NCBI GenBank assembly: GCA_036873135.1
Contig: JAPTYO010000010.1
Span: 14,973,134-15,037,133, forward strand
DNA length: 64,000 nucleotides
Reading direction: 5' to 3'
Origin: Clarkia xantiana subsp. parviflora
Taxonomy: Eukaryota; Streptophyta; Magnoliopsida; Myrtales; Onagraceae
This document shows positions 1 to 10,435 of the stretch, piece after piece. Below the pieces are notes generated by a model. It searched no databases. It saw only the letters and a list, made by a program, of their open reading frames with translations, and was not told the origin of the DNA. Both the position numbers and the translations under genes were made by a program. The first letter of the stretch is position 1. Each line of letters starts with the position of its first letter.

Positions 1-3000
1 TCTTGCTGAACCCGAACCTCTCAACCATCTGCCTTGCCACTCGAGACACTTGCATGAAGTCATTTGATGCTCCGGTTGTCACATTGTCGGCCCCGAAAAT
101 CACCTCCTCGGCAACCCTGTACATAATTCATAAATTTATAACTTAGTTATTTAGCAACTAGCTAGATGAACTTTGGGGATATGGACAGTTTGCTAATACT
201 GAAGTTAAATGAAACTTCACATTGTTTATCGGCTTAACTTAAATTTATTGTCTTATTTTGTGAAAATTGCTAGCTAAATTTAGAGAAAATTTGCAATTCA
301 TAAGTTGATCATCGGAAATTTTTGCAATTTTCTCAGTGAACATTAAATAAATTTGAAATGGTTAAACTTTGGGGTATTTTGCAGATGAATTCTAATAGCA
401 CACAATAGGCACTGCACGATTCCGTTCTTGTTTAATAAGACATTCGACGAAGTGGCATATTGCAACTTTGGATAAGCTTAGCCAACATTTTTTCTAAAAA
501 TCTAAGCAGTTAGCAAATATCCAACCCCCTAAAGTTCAAGTCAAAGTTCAGGGAGCCAATTTCAGATGTTCTCAACTCTAATTAAATTTTCAGGTGATAT
601 ATGAAACTACATTAACTTAACCAAATCCAAAAGAAACAAGGAGTTGATTCGGTTCTAACCTTCCACCAAGAGCGACAGCCATTTGATTTTCTAGGTAGCT
701 TCTACTGTAGAGACCCGACTCAAGTCTCTCCTCGCTCGGGGCAAAGAAGGTCAGACCTCCAGCTTGGCCACGGGGAATGATTGATATCTTGGCAACAGGG
801 TCATATTCGGGCATCAATGCACCAACAAGAGCATGCCCAGCCTCTGCATATAACCACAAAATCCTTTTTTTAGTAATTTAACAGTCATCTATAAAGGATG
901 CTAGATAACATTAGACCACAAATGTAATATTAGATAAGTTATTGAAATATGGACTAATTTGAACAAGATTAATACCGTGATAGGCAACTAATTTCTTTTT
1001 CTCTTCTGAGACAACTGCGTTCTTCTTCTCAGGTCCAGCAATAATCCTCTCAAGAGCGTCAGAGATCTCATCTTTGCTTATCTCCTTGAGCTCACGTCGG
1101 GCAGCAAGAATAGCTGCCTCGTTCATCAGGTTCTGCAGATCAGCTCCTGTGAAACCCGGAGTTCTCCTTGCAATTTTGTCAAAATCTACATCCTTACCCA
1201 ATGCCTTGCCTCTCGAATGGACCTGCACATAAAGGTCTACAACATTAAGAACAATGTATCACCATTTTTATACTCTTAGACAGAGAATCAACTAGTGAGA
1301 ATGGTACTACAGCACTGAAATACGCAAAGTTCCCATTTTTAACACGTCTTTTATCTTTCCTGAAAAAGAAGATCATATCCTTTCCCCTTTAAGAAATGAA
1401 TCCTTTCGAGTAGGATCTACTCGAAATTTATGTTTGCATACTAAGGAAAACTAATCACTTGCAACTCTAGTTTTACTATCAGACCAGCAGAGACAGTAGG
1501 GGTGAGCAATGGTCTAGCAAGACCATAACCGAGCCCAAGACCGCCCAAGACCAAGACCATTAGCCCAAGACCGTTTAGGACCAAGACCAATGGTCTTTTT
1601 TTATTGGTCTTAATTGGTCCTGGTCTTAATTTCGGTCCAAGACCACTAAGACCATTTGAGACCATTTAGGACCATTAAGACCATTGTATTATTAAAAAAA
1701 AACAGGAAATAATAATTTATAATAAAAGTTAAAACCTTCGCTGAGCGTTGAGAGCAAACTTGAGATCTCATTTGACCGGGTTCCCCCAACCCGGTAAAAT
1801 ATGTTTTTTTTTTTTTAATAGAAGTTGTAAAAATTAATGGTTTTATAATTTTTTTTTTTTAAAAACCTATCAGAGAATTTGGTTGTGGGTTGTTGACATC
1901 GCAATTAATTAATTTTGAGAAAAAAAAAAAAAAGAAACACTACTTGGCCGGGTTGTGGGAACCCGGCCAAATGAGTTCGAAAAAATATAAAATTAGTAGT
2001 TTTGTAATTTTTTTACGGAAACTGGTAAACGGCAAATGTCTGTCAATTTGCCCTCTAGGGTTCACCATTTTCAATAAGTTTTTTAGAAAAAAATTTACAA
2101 AACCATTAATTTTTACAATTTCTATTAAAAAAAAAACAGAAAAAAAAATTACATATTTGGCCGGGTTGGGGCGACCCGGCCAAGTGAGATCCAATTTTTT
2201 TTTTCTTCCTAAAAAAAAAATCCAGTTGGCCGGGTTGGGGGAACCCGGCCAAGTGAATTCCAATTTTGGAACTCACTTGGTCGGGTTCCCCCAACCCGGA
2301 CAGCCCTATATTTGTAATTGGTTTTTTTTCTAGCCTATATTGGTATTTGGTTGTCCATGTAACCCTATTTTGGTCAAAAACTCAATAATTAGTTTATGAA
2401 GTTGCTTGCTACAGAGAGATGAAAAATGTATGTTTGTAAAGTGCAAAGTGCCAAAATACTACATTTTCGTGTTTGATTTATTTTCTGTCTAGTATCAGGG
2501 AAATTGTAACTATGTTACACCAAGTTACGTAATTTGATAAGTGTCTTATTTGTTATTTATGGATCGTATAACCATAAAACTTATTTGAACACTTTATCAG
2601 GTATTGATTACACCAATCTCAACTATTATATATAATTATAATAAACATATTTTCAATTTAAAATTATTACAAAATAATATTCGACAAATTTTAAAAAATT
2701 AAATTAAATTAAAAAAACATAAAAAATAAAAATGGTCCTAATGGTCTGGACCAAAACCAGAACCAAAAAGACCAAGACCATTTGAAATGGTCCTGGTTTG
2801 GTCCTAGATCATTTGGAGGGGGACCATTTACAAATGGTCTTGCATGGTCTTGGTCTGGTACTGACCAGGACCAGACCACGCTCACCCCTAAGAGACAGTA
2901 GCAAATATTGCATAGGTTTAGAGTCCTGATCCGAGACGATAAGAATTCTCTAAAGATGTATTGGAGGCCATTCCGAAACATAAATTATAATAACGCGGGT

Positions 3001-4544
3001 TCCATATGAATCTCAGGTGTGATTAGTTAAATACCATCATATAATCCTTAATCCAAAACCAAACAACAGTATCCTATCTCCTAATATAGTAGTATTTTAA
3101 GTTATCCATTGCATTAATAAGATACCCATCTTTCATCCTAAAATGCAATTTTCTAAACTGAATTCACAATGGCATGGGTCAAAATGAACACTACGAACAC
3201 TACTTATTAACACTAACAGACCCACTGAAGATGTAAAAATGGAACCTTTACCTGAAGAATCCTAACTCTTCCAGCAACATCAGGCCGGTCGACAGTCACT
3301 TGCCGATCGAATCTCCCAGGCCTCAACAGCGCCGAATCAAGAACATCGGGCCTGTTGGTTGCAGCCAACACAATCACACCAGAATTTCCAGAAAAACCAT
3401 CCATTTCAGTCAACAACTGATTAATGGTCTGTTCCCTCTCATCATTTCCTCCTCCCATTCCAGCACCTCTCTGCCTCCCCACAGCATCGATTTCATCAAT
3501 GAACACAATGCAAGGAGCCTTGGATTTGGCCTTCTCGAACAAATCCCTCACCCTTGAGGCTCCAACTCCGACAAATAACTCAACAAACTCAGAGGCCGCG
3601 CAGGAGAAGAAGGGCACTCCAGCTTCTCCAGCCACAGCTCTGGCAAGAAGGGTCTTTCCAGTACCAGGGGGTCCTACAAGGAGACAACCTTTGGGGATTT
3701 TCGCTCCTAGAGCTGTGTATTTGTCAGGGTTCTTCAAGAAATCGACTACTTCTTGAAGTTCAAGCTTAGCCTGGTCAGCTCCGGCAACATCTGCGAAACT
3801 AACACCAGTTTCCGGAACCTCTTGGAACTTGGACTTGGAACGGCCAAAGTCCATTGGCCCTCCAAGGCCCCCGGGGCCGCCAGGACCGCCCTGGGCCCGC
3901 TGGAAGAGGAAAAACAGCCCGGCTAAGGCGATGGCAGGGAAAATCAAGTTTCCGATTAACGAAAACAGTCCGTTGCCTGACTCGCCCTCAGAGACAGAGA
4001 TGTCGACTCCATTCATAGCCAGGATGTCGATTAGATCAGGATCATTGGGGACAATCACTTGCGCGCGGCGGCCATCGACGGCCGTGAGCTGGAGGACGGA
4101 GCCGTCTTTGCTGAATCGTACTCTCTCGACTTTCCCCTTCTTCACGGCGCTCAGGAACTCGCTGTACCTCCACTGAGACCCCTCGGGAAGGTCCGACGTT
4201 GACACCGTCTGGGGCTTCGGCGCCGTCAAGAGGAGGTTCTGCAAGGGAGAGGAGCTGGACGGACTCGGCTTGGTAGGTAGGGCTTCAATCACCGGAGGCG
4301 GCGGTGGTGGATTGACGTTTTCCACGGCGATGGCCTGTTGGGTCAATGTGGAGAAGATAAGAGCGGATAAGGCAGCTTTTGAAGTTACGGAATTGAAGTG
4401 ACGATGGTTCTTGGAGCTAGATTGAGTGATCTGAAACTTCTTCCGGCTGAAGGATCTGCCTGTGGTTTTAGGGGTTGGAGCGGAAATGAGGACTCTTTCG
4501 CCATAGAAGGTGGAGGAGAGCAACAGATTTGTTACAGTCGCCAT
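1..4544 (-). CDS. FTSH1: Chloroplast thylakoid FtsH metalloprotease, FTSH1/FTSH5 (type A), partial at 3' end
   Basis: ATP-dependent zinc protease of the thylakoid FtsH hetero-complex, which removes photodamaged photosystem II D1. Four exons are visible: 4544-3252, 1222-976, 843-660 and 116 to the window edge; all junctions are GT-AG and keep frame. About 613 residues are seen and roughly the last 100 of a usual ~715 lie outside. The N-terminus is Ser/Thr-rich (transit peptide), followed by a hydrophobic thylakoid-transfer stretch and a membrane segment near residues 194-214 before a Gly-rich linker. Walker A GPPGTGKT is at 291-298, Walker B FIDEID near 348-353, and the SRH region with RPGRFDR near 408-414. 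The zinc motif HEAGH (about 513-517) is split by intron 2. The linker [18 protein letters not shown] favours the type A subgroup over VAR2/FTSH8; FTSH1 versus FTSH5 cannot be decided. The ATG at 4544 is the first in frame and starts the transit peptide. Intron 1 (2.0 kb) carries a hAT-like insertion. Confidence 0.95.
1497..2890. mobile_element. Non-autonomous hAT-like DNA transposon in FTSH intron 1
   Basis: The ends are inverted repeats: TAGGGGTGAGC at 1497-1507 and its exact complement GCTCACCCCTA at 2880-2890. Both are flanked by the 8-bp direct repeat AGAGACAG (1489-1496 and 2891-2898). An 8-bp TSD and this kind of terminus are typical of the hAT superfamily. Subterminal regions (about 1510-1690 and 2730-2880) are packed with short GGTCTTGG/CCAAGACC-type repeats, as often seen at hAT transposase binding regions. 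No transposase reading frame is visible. The perfect TSD suggests a fairly young insertion. Confidence 0.85.
1770..2305. repeat. Five dispersed near-palindromes GGCCGGGTTsssssAACCCGGCC
   Basis: Inside the intronic hAT-like element a near-palindromic 21-23-mer recurs at about 1776-1797, 1946-1968, 2159-2181, 2229-2251 and 2279-2301. The arms are GGCCGGGTT and AACCCGGCC around a G- or C-rich centre, usually followed by AAGTGA. The units are separated by A/T homopolymer-rich DNA and are far more GC-rich than their surroundings. Confidence 0.8.
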
Positions 4545-5158
4545 GATTATGGAGACTTAGGTGGTGAGGAATCAAGGTAGAAGGTGTCTCCTTTCTCTAC
4601 TTTGCGAGGAACTATAGAAATAAAGAGATTCAGAAGAGTCGAATTGGGAATTCTTCTCCTCCAATGAGTTGTGGAGTTGGGTTGGAGATTCTGAAGCCAG
4701 AGATTTTGGGTGTTGGATTGCTGCCTCTGCGTGTCTAGTCCCATTGCCAGTCAATTTTTTTAGTTTTTTTTTTTCGAGAGTAACACCGGTCCAATAATAA
4801 TAGTTTTTTTTTTTTTTTATGAAATCAATAATAATAGATTAAGTACTTATGACTTATAAGTTATATCGGTCATCAATATTTGTTTATTCTCAAATTCTCA
4901 GCTAAAGTTTGAATTTCCGACTACTTAATTATAAAAAATTACATGCTGAATTATTAAATATTGACATGGTTTTTTTAGTTGATGTTGATGAAATGTGATA
5001 TTTTTGTTTTCTTTTTTCTTTAGGAAATTATAAATACAATTTGTTTTAATTTTGTAATTTTACGTGGTATTTTTTAACACATATTTATTATTTTATTATT
5101 CTTTTAATAGTAATAAATCATCTCAATTACAAAATTCAAAAGGTGAATATTATAATAG
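4545..5158. promoter_or_regulatory. FTSH 5' leader and upstream AT-rich region
   Basis: From 4545 to about 4750 the sequence is of transcribed-leader character (mixed composition, upstream of the FTSH ATG on the minus strand). From about 4760 to 5158 it is AT-rich with long T runs and I see no gene in it. The promoter is inferred from position only; no TATA box can be assigned with confidence. Confidence 0.4.
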
Positions 5159-5364
5159 TGACTAGTTTATTATTATTATTATGTGCAAAAATGTTACGAT
5201 TTTCTTGTATAGATATAAGATAGTTGAATATTACTCATATCATCTTATACAAGAAAATCGTAACATTTTTGCGATTATAATAGAACTAAGCAAACGTGAA
5301 ATGTTCACTTGGCTAGAGGAAAATGATGGATATGCACATAATAATAATAATAATAAACTAGTCA
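5159..5364. repeat. Long two-part foldback (hairpin) upstream of FTSH
   Basis: An outer arm (GTGACTAGTTTATTATTATT..., 5159-5187) is complementary to 5333-5364. An inner arm at 5185-5210 pairs perfectly over 26 bp with 5247-5272, around a 36-nt loop. About 60 nt between the inner and outer right arms are unpaired. It could be a small foldback element or a small-RNA-type hairpin; nothing shows transcription. Confidence 0.75.
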
Positions 5365-5391
5365 CTAACCTCGCGCACTGTGCGAGCGCAA

Positions 5392-6192
5392 TCTATATAT
5401 CTATAAATTCTGAAGGAAATATAATAACAGAGTGAATGTGGAGCTGATGATTTTGTTTTTTATGTTAATCGATGCATTTATGACAATTAAGCTAAGGGTT
5501 TTGTAATCATTAACTTCATAACATTGATTGCACTAAGGAGCTGAGGGTTTTTAAGTTGCAATTAATCGCAACTAAAATTTCGCTGATTTCGAACCGTTCA
5601 AGATTCAGTGTATACAATTAATCGCAATTAAAATTTCTGACTATTCAAGATTCAATGTATGCAATTAATCGCAATTAAAATTTTCCTAATTTCAAACCGT
5701 TCAAGATTCAATGTATATAATAAATTGCAATTAATATTTCGGACCGTTCAAGATTCGATGTATGTAATTAATTGAAATTAAAATTTCGTTGATTTTTAAC
5801 AGACGCTTGACGTGGAGCCGGCGAACGAAGATATCAGGCGGTATGGGCGGTTGACACTCTCAGTGGTAGAGTCATCTCTATCTCCGGCGAGATATCACCG
5901 GTGGTCATCGAAGCCATATATGTTGAAGAACATACGCTTTACACGGATCCGATGACCAAATGTAGCATGCAGTACGGGCATCTAAAATTTATTTGTGAAT
6001 TTGCGCAATGATATTTTATGGTTCAAAATTTCCAGTCTTTCATTTACTTTTTCAAATTTTAGACTGATATTTTATTTAAAAATAGTGTAAACATATTACA
6101 AATAGTCAGTATAAATTTCATTGAATATTAGTTTGTTAATTATACATATATTTGGTAAGTCACCCCGCGCGATGCGCGGGAAATGCACCTAG
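5392..6192 (+). mobile_element. Short non-autonomous Helitron
   Basis: Begins with TC after an A (ATCTATATATCTATAAATTC) and ends with the stem-loop CCCGCGCGATGCGCGGG (6164-6180), followed 8 nt later by CTAG (6189-6192) and then a host T. A 3' hairpin plus CTRR terminus and insertion between A and T are the Helitron hallmarks. At 801 bp it has no Rep/helicase. A GC-richer interior (about 5800-5990) contains a 55-codon open stretch (5844-6011) that may be a captured fragment. The 3' end (GCACCTAG) matches that of the element ending at 63393. Confidence 0.75.
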
Positions 6193-6774
6193 TTCCAAAT
6201 AAAATTGAAACCTAAAAAGTTAAGTTTTCTTAATTTATTAAATATATGCAATGTTATTTGGATAAAAAATAATTAATAATAATGCATATTAATTAAAGTA
6301 TTTAATAATTATTATTATGTAAAATATTTCATAGTACTAAAATAAATAATATTATATATCATTTTATAGGACTAAAACTAATAAAATAGAAAATCGAAGT
6401 AAGAAAATTGTGTTCTTTTTCTTTCTTTTAGTTTATATTTCATTTTTACCCACATTAATTGTTTTACTTATTCAATTTTTTAGTGAAGAAAATGCTATTG
6501 TTCCCATTTTAAGCATATATATATATATATAATGTTAAAGATATAAAATTTATTTTTGGAAAATTATTAAGATAACTAAAAATAATTAGATTCAACTCGG
6601 GTGTAACTGAGTGAAACTAGTTGAGATAGGCTCAGTCGATATTTGAGTGAGATTTTTTTAGGTATCGAGTTGAGTATAAGTACATTTATGCTCGACTCAA
6701 TAGGCTTAAAATTCTAGTTAATTTTTTTTTAAACCAAAATACTATTCAAGCATGTTAAATTTCACATTAGGCTT
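6193..6774. other. AT-rich spacer without genes
   Basis: AT-rich sequence with a short (AT)n run near 6515-6531. I see no coding region and no clear element ends. Confidence 0.5.
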
Positions 6775-7315
6775 AGTCAAACCCAACATGCCAACATAAA
6801 GCAACTATTTTCACAATTGGAGTTCCCTCCTAAAACCAATTGGTGATAGGAGGAGGTAGTCCACTTGCTTATATAGTGCTTAAATGCTCCATACACCACC
6901 GGTGTGGGATATTGCTCACGGTGCACAATATGGTGACTTCAACATCAATTTGGAATTTAACATGGTATCAAAGCCCGGTTCCGATAGGCGGTGTAGAGTT
7001 TGTCCCCTTTGTTGGCTCCACGTACAAGGTTACCGAGTCGGGCCTGACGTGAGAGTGAGGTTTGTTGAAATTAAATCTCAACCCGTCCGGATTTAAAAAA
7101 GCCGGTGCTTAGTTAAAAAAGAGTACTCACGGTGCATGGGGTGTGTTGAAGTCGCCATATTGTGCACCGTGAGCAATATCCCACACTAGTGGTGTGTGTT
7201 GCATCTAAACACTATATAAGTAAGTGGACTACATCCTCCTATCACCAATTGGTTTTAGGATGAAACCCCACTTGTGAAAATAGTTGCTCTATGTTGGCAT
7301 GTTGGATTTGACTCG
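6775..7315. repeat. Inverted pair of ~170-bp LTR-like arms around a PBS-like core
   Basis: The arm 6775-6944 is complementary, with scattered mismatches, to 7145-7315. The inner end reads TGTTGAAGTC in the right arm, an LTR-like start. The roughly 200-bp core carries TGGTATCAAAGC (near 6963), which resembles the initiator-Met tRNA primer-binding motif TGGTATCAGAGC. This suggests a TRIM/LARD-type retroelement rearranged head-to-head, or a foldback element built from it. No protein is encoded. Confidence 0.6.
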
Positions 7316-7657
7316 GCTCATTGTGGAACTAAACAGAGACAAGTACGAACTCGAGTTTATTCAAGCTTTATATATATCAATTCAAGTTGAGTTTGAGCTT
7401 GAGTTAATGTGCACTATTTACACACGTTTAAACTTGGCGAATCGAGTTCGAACTTGAAAAGTTTAGGTTCAACTGAATTTAAGCCCGAGTAAAAGGAGTC
7501 AAGTTTACCATATACCCAGCTCGATTACATATGTAATTTTTATTTTTCGGCTCGATTGGGTTCGATTGCATCCGTTCAACAAAGCAGAATTATATTTCTT
7601 TAGAATTCGTATACATCATGTATGGAGTCTTTTTCAGCATGCGTTACTTGTGTCCAA
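7316..7657. other. Spacer without genes
   Basis: AT-rich, with several GAGTT/AACTCGAGT-type short repeats between 7320 and 7560. No coding signal is seen. Confidence 0.4.
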
Positions 7658-10151
7658 TCTATATCTATATCTATATATCTATATAATAAAATACTGATGA
7701 GTTACATAGAATTATGACAAATAAGTTTTTTAACACAATTTTTCAATCCTAATGTCAAATTTAACAATTCTAATTGGTCCATGTCAAACCAAAGATTATC
7801 ATTCCTATGAGGCTTTACATATGGCTTATTGTTCCAACACCCCTCATTCATTCTCAAAGTAAGTTACAAAGGCTACACAAATTTTAACACCACATCTCTT
7901 TTATTTCACATCTATAAATTTTATGATAGTAATTTGATGATTTTCTTAAGTTTTGTGTATTTTACATTTTATGGAACAACAAAATATATATTCTGGAAAT
8001 TTAGTACGTGTATATCTTTGTTAATTTTATATTAAAATAATTATTACATTTTTTTAAAAAATTAAAATAATAAAAATATTTACACATTACATTAATGTAA
8101 TTTGGTAAAACAATGTTGAAGAATAGAATTTACTATTTCAACAAAAAATATTATACTATTTTATCCACAATATTTAAATTATTAGGATTGTATTTTAATA
8201 TTTTTCAGTTTTATAGAATGTATAGATAATATTATTTGGTTAGGAGGCATATAACATTGACATGTAAAAAAAATGTTTTTTTACTCAATTTTATTGGCCC
8301 AACTAGGTTGTATGTTACACTTGCTAATTGATATATATTTTTTTTTTGTATATATGAACACTTTAAAATTTTAAATTTTTTCTAAAACCCCAGACTTTAA
8401 GATTTTTTAGTACGTTACATTACAATTAATAATAATAATCCATTAAAATAAATTTTTTTATGTTTATTTTGTAATACTATGATAATATGAAAATTATTTT
8501 AGTTTATTAATATATACATAGCCAAAAAAATTAAACATAAATATATCTATATTTTAATATATAATATAATAATAAAAAAACCTAACTTCAAATTTACGTG
8601 TTTGTTATTATATGTGATTTCTAATCATTTTTCAGTTGTGCAATTTTTTTTCATATATTTATTATTAAGTAGAGATTTTTTTTTTCCAAATTATTGATAG
8701 TTTATGGAATATAAGTATATGTTCACATGTTATGACTTACATATGAAAAAGATTATTATGATACAAATAAATATCATAAAAAATAAGCTGAACGATTTAA
8801 GTTAACTTTATATGTTAGTAAATGTATAATTTAATACTTTACCAACTCACACTATAACCATCAAATATATTAATATATACACACACATATATATATATAT
8901 ATACAAATTTTTCGATATTTTCTAATGTATAAATATTATTTATTAAATCAATTTCTATCAATTAAACATAATATAATTTATTAGTATGTTTCATGAAATA
9001 CCATTTAAACTATTCTTATGAAACATTTAAACAATTCTTATGAAAGACCCATTTAAACTATAAATAATTTAATAAAAAATTATTATAGTGTATAATGCAT
9101 ATTTGATGTATCTTTTAGTTATTACAAGCAGTATATGACTATAAATAAAATAAATACATAAAAATAGTTAAAAATAATAATATATTAGATACAAATATTA
9201 ACAATATGTATGAAATACCATTTGAACTATACTTAAATGAATAAAAAATAATATATAAGGTTTAGTTTTTTTTTTTTTTTTTTGTGAATATACAGTCAAT
9301 ATATACATATATTTAGTTTCATGAATTTATAAAAATACGGAAATAAAAAGACGAGGAGAATAATAAAAATGAAATCAACTTCTTAAAATATTTAAAAATT
9401 TAGGAAACACTATTTTTTATAAGATAAACAATATTATATATCTATGTATTAACTTATATACGATAAACAATATAATTTGGATATGTTTAATGTGCGGTTG
9501 ACACTTAATATTATTATGTACCACTATGCAGTCAATAGAAACTAATCTATTTGTTGTAAAATTTTCATGTTACATAGCTAAGTAATTAAGAAGTTTTAGA
9601 ATTGCATCAAGTTCTCTTATTGGTTCTCACCAAATGTTTGTTTTTCCAAATACGTATTCTCAACCACCATAACAACATTCTCTCATCATATATTTTACTT
9701 AAAGAAAACATTATGTTTTGTAAAAAAAAATCGATTACATTTAAAATTATTGGTTGATAATTAAAATTTTAATTGTCAATTAAATGTATAAATTATTATC
9801 AAAATGTATACTGTCTAAAAAAAATTATTAGATACTTAATAATAATCATATTTATTATATATTTATTTCTTTTAATACTTTGATGTTTTGAAACGAGTAT
9901 ACTAAAAAATTTGTAATATCGAATGTGTAAAGCTATTAATAAAAAAAATAGAACATATGTTTACGGATATGAAATAGAGTCATATAAACACCTCAAATAT
10001 ATAATAATAGTATTTTATTTGCATTAAATAAATTATTTGAAATAACAAAAAATAATTAAATTAATTATTAATATCAAATTTTATTTTTTATAATATTATA
10101 CAAATTATATAAATAAAGATTTACCGCGAAACGCGCGTGTCGGCCGCCTAG
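7658..10151 (+). mobile_element. Non-autonomous Helitron, ~2.5 kb, decayed
   Basis: The 5' end is TC after A in a TCTATA-rich start that continues ATAATAAAATACTGATGAG. The 3' end has a CG-rich imperfect stem (ACCGCGAAACGCGCG, about 10123-10137) followed by CTAG at 10148-10151 and a T. The interior is extremely AT-rich with no reading frame of note. The stem is imperfect, so this is an old or eroded copy. The exact 5' base is uncertain because TC recurs in the TCTATA run. Confidence 0.6.
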
Positions 10152-10435
10152 TTTAAACAATAATATATATATTTTTTTTTTGGTTTCCCGCGGGGTGGTC
10201 CTAGGGGCCCTCATCAGGAGGGCAGCACCCGTAGCATGCTTGCTCCACGCCTAGACTAATCCCCACTCGCACCGGGTCAGCCCGTCAGGGGTAAAGTGGT
10301 GGCCATGAACAATTTTCCATTCACATGAACTCTGGTTATTAAACAATAATATAATAGTCCATCCATTGCGGCCTTCACCTTCAATTATAGCAGAGTGCAG
10401 CAATTCAGTGAGCATTTAAGATACAGAGAAAATCC
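10152..10435 (+). promoter_or_regulatory. Upstream region and leader of OPCL1-like gene
   Basis: A GC-rich block at about 10180-10310, unlike the surrounding AT-rich DNA, is of unknown origin (possibly a repeat fragment). A TATA-like AATATAATAG lies near 10347-10357, about 80 bp upstream of the ATG at 10436. The transcription start is not determinable from sequence. Confidence 0.4.

Noticed and set aside
1890..2333. 147-residue plus-strand frame in FTSH intron 1
   Set aside because: Translation of the palindromic repeats and A/T runs in the hAT-like element; no domain.
7658..7690. Stacked Helitron starts (TCTATA repeated) like those at 54428
   Set aside because: Only one 3' end follows (10151) and no resumed 5' body is seen. 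Simple TCTATA repeat expansion is enough.
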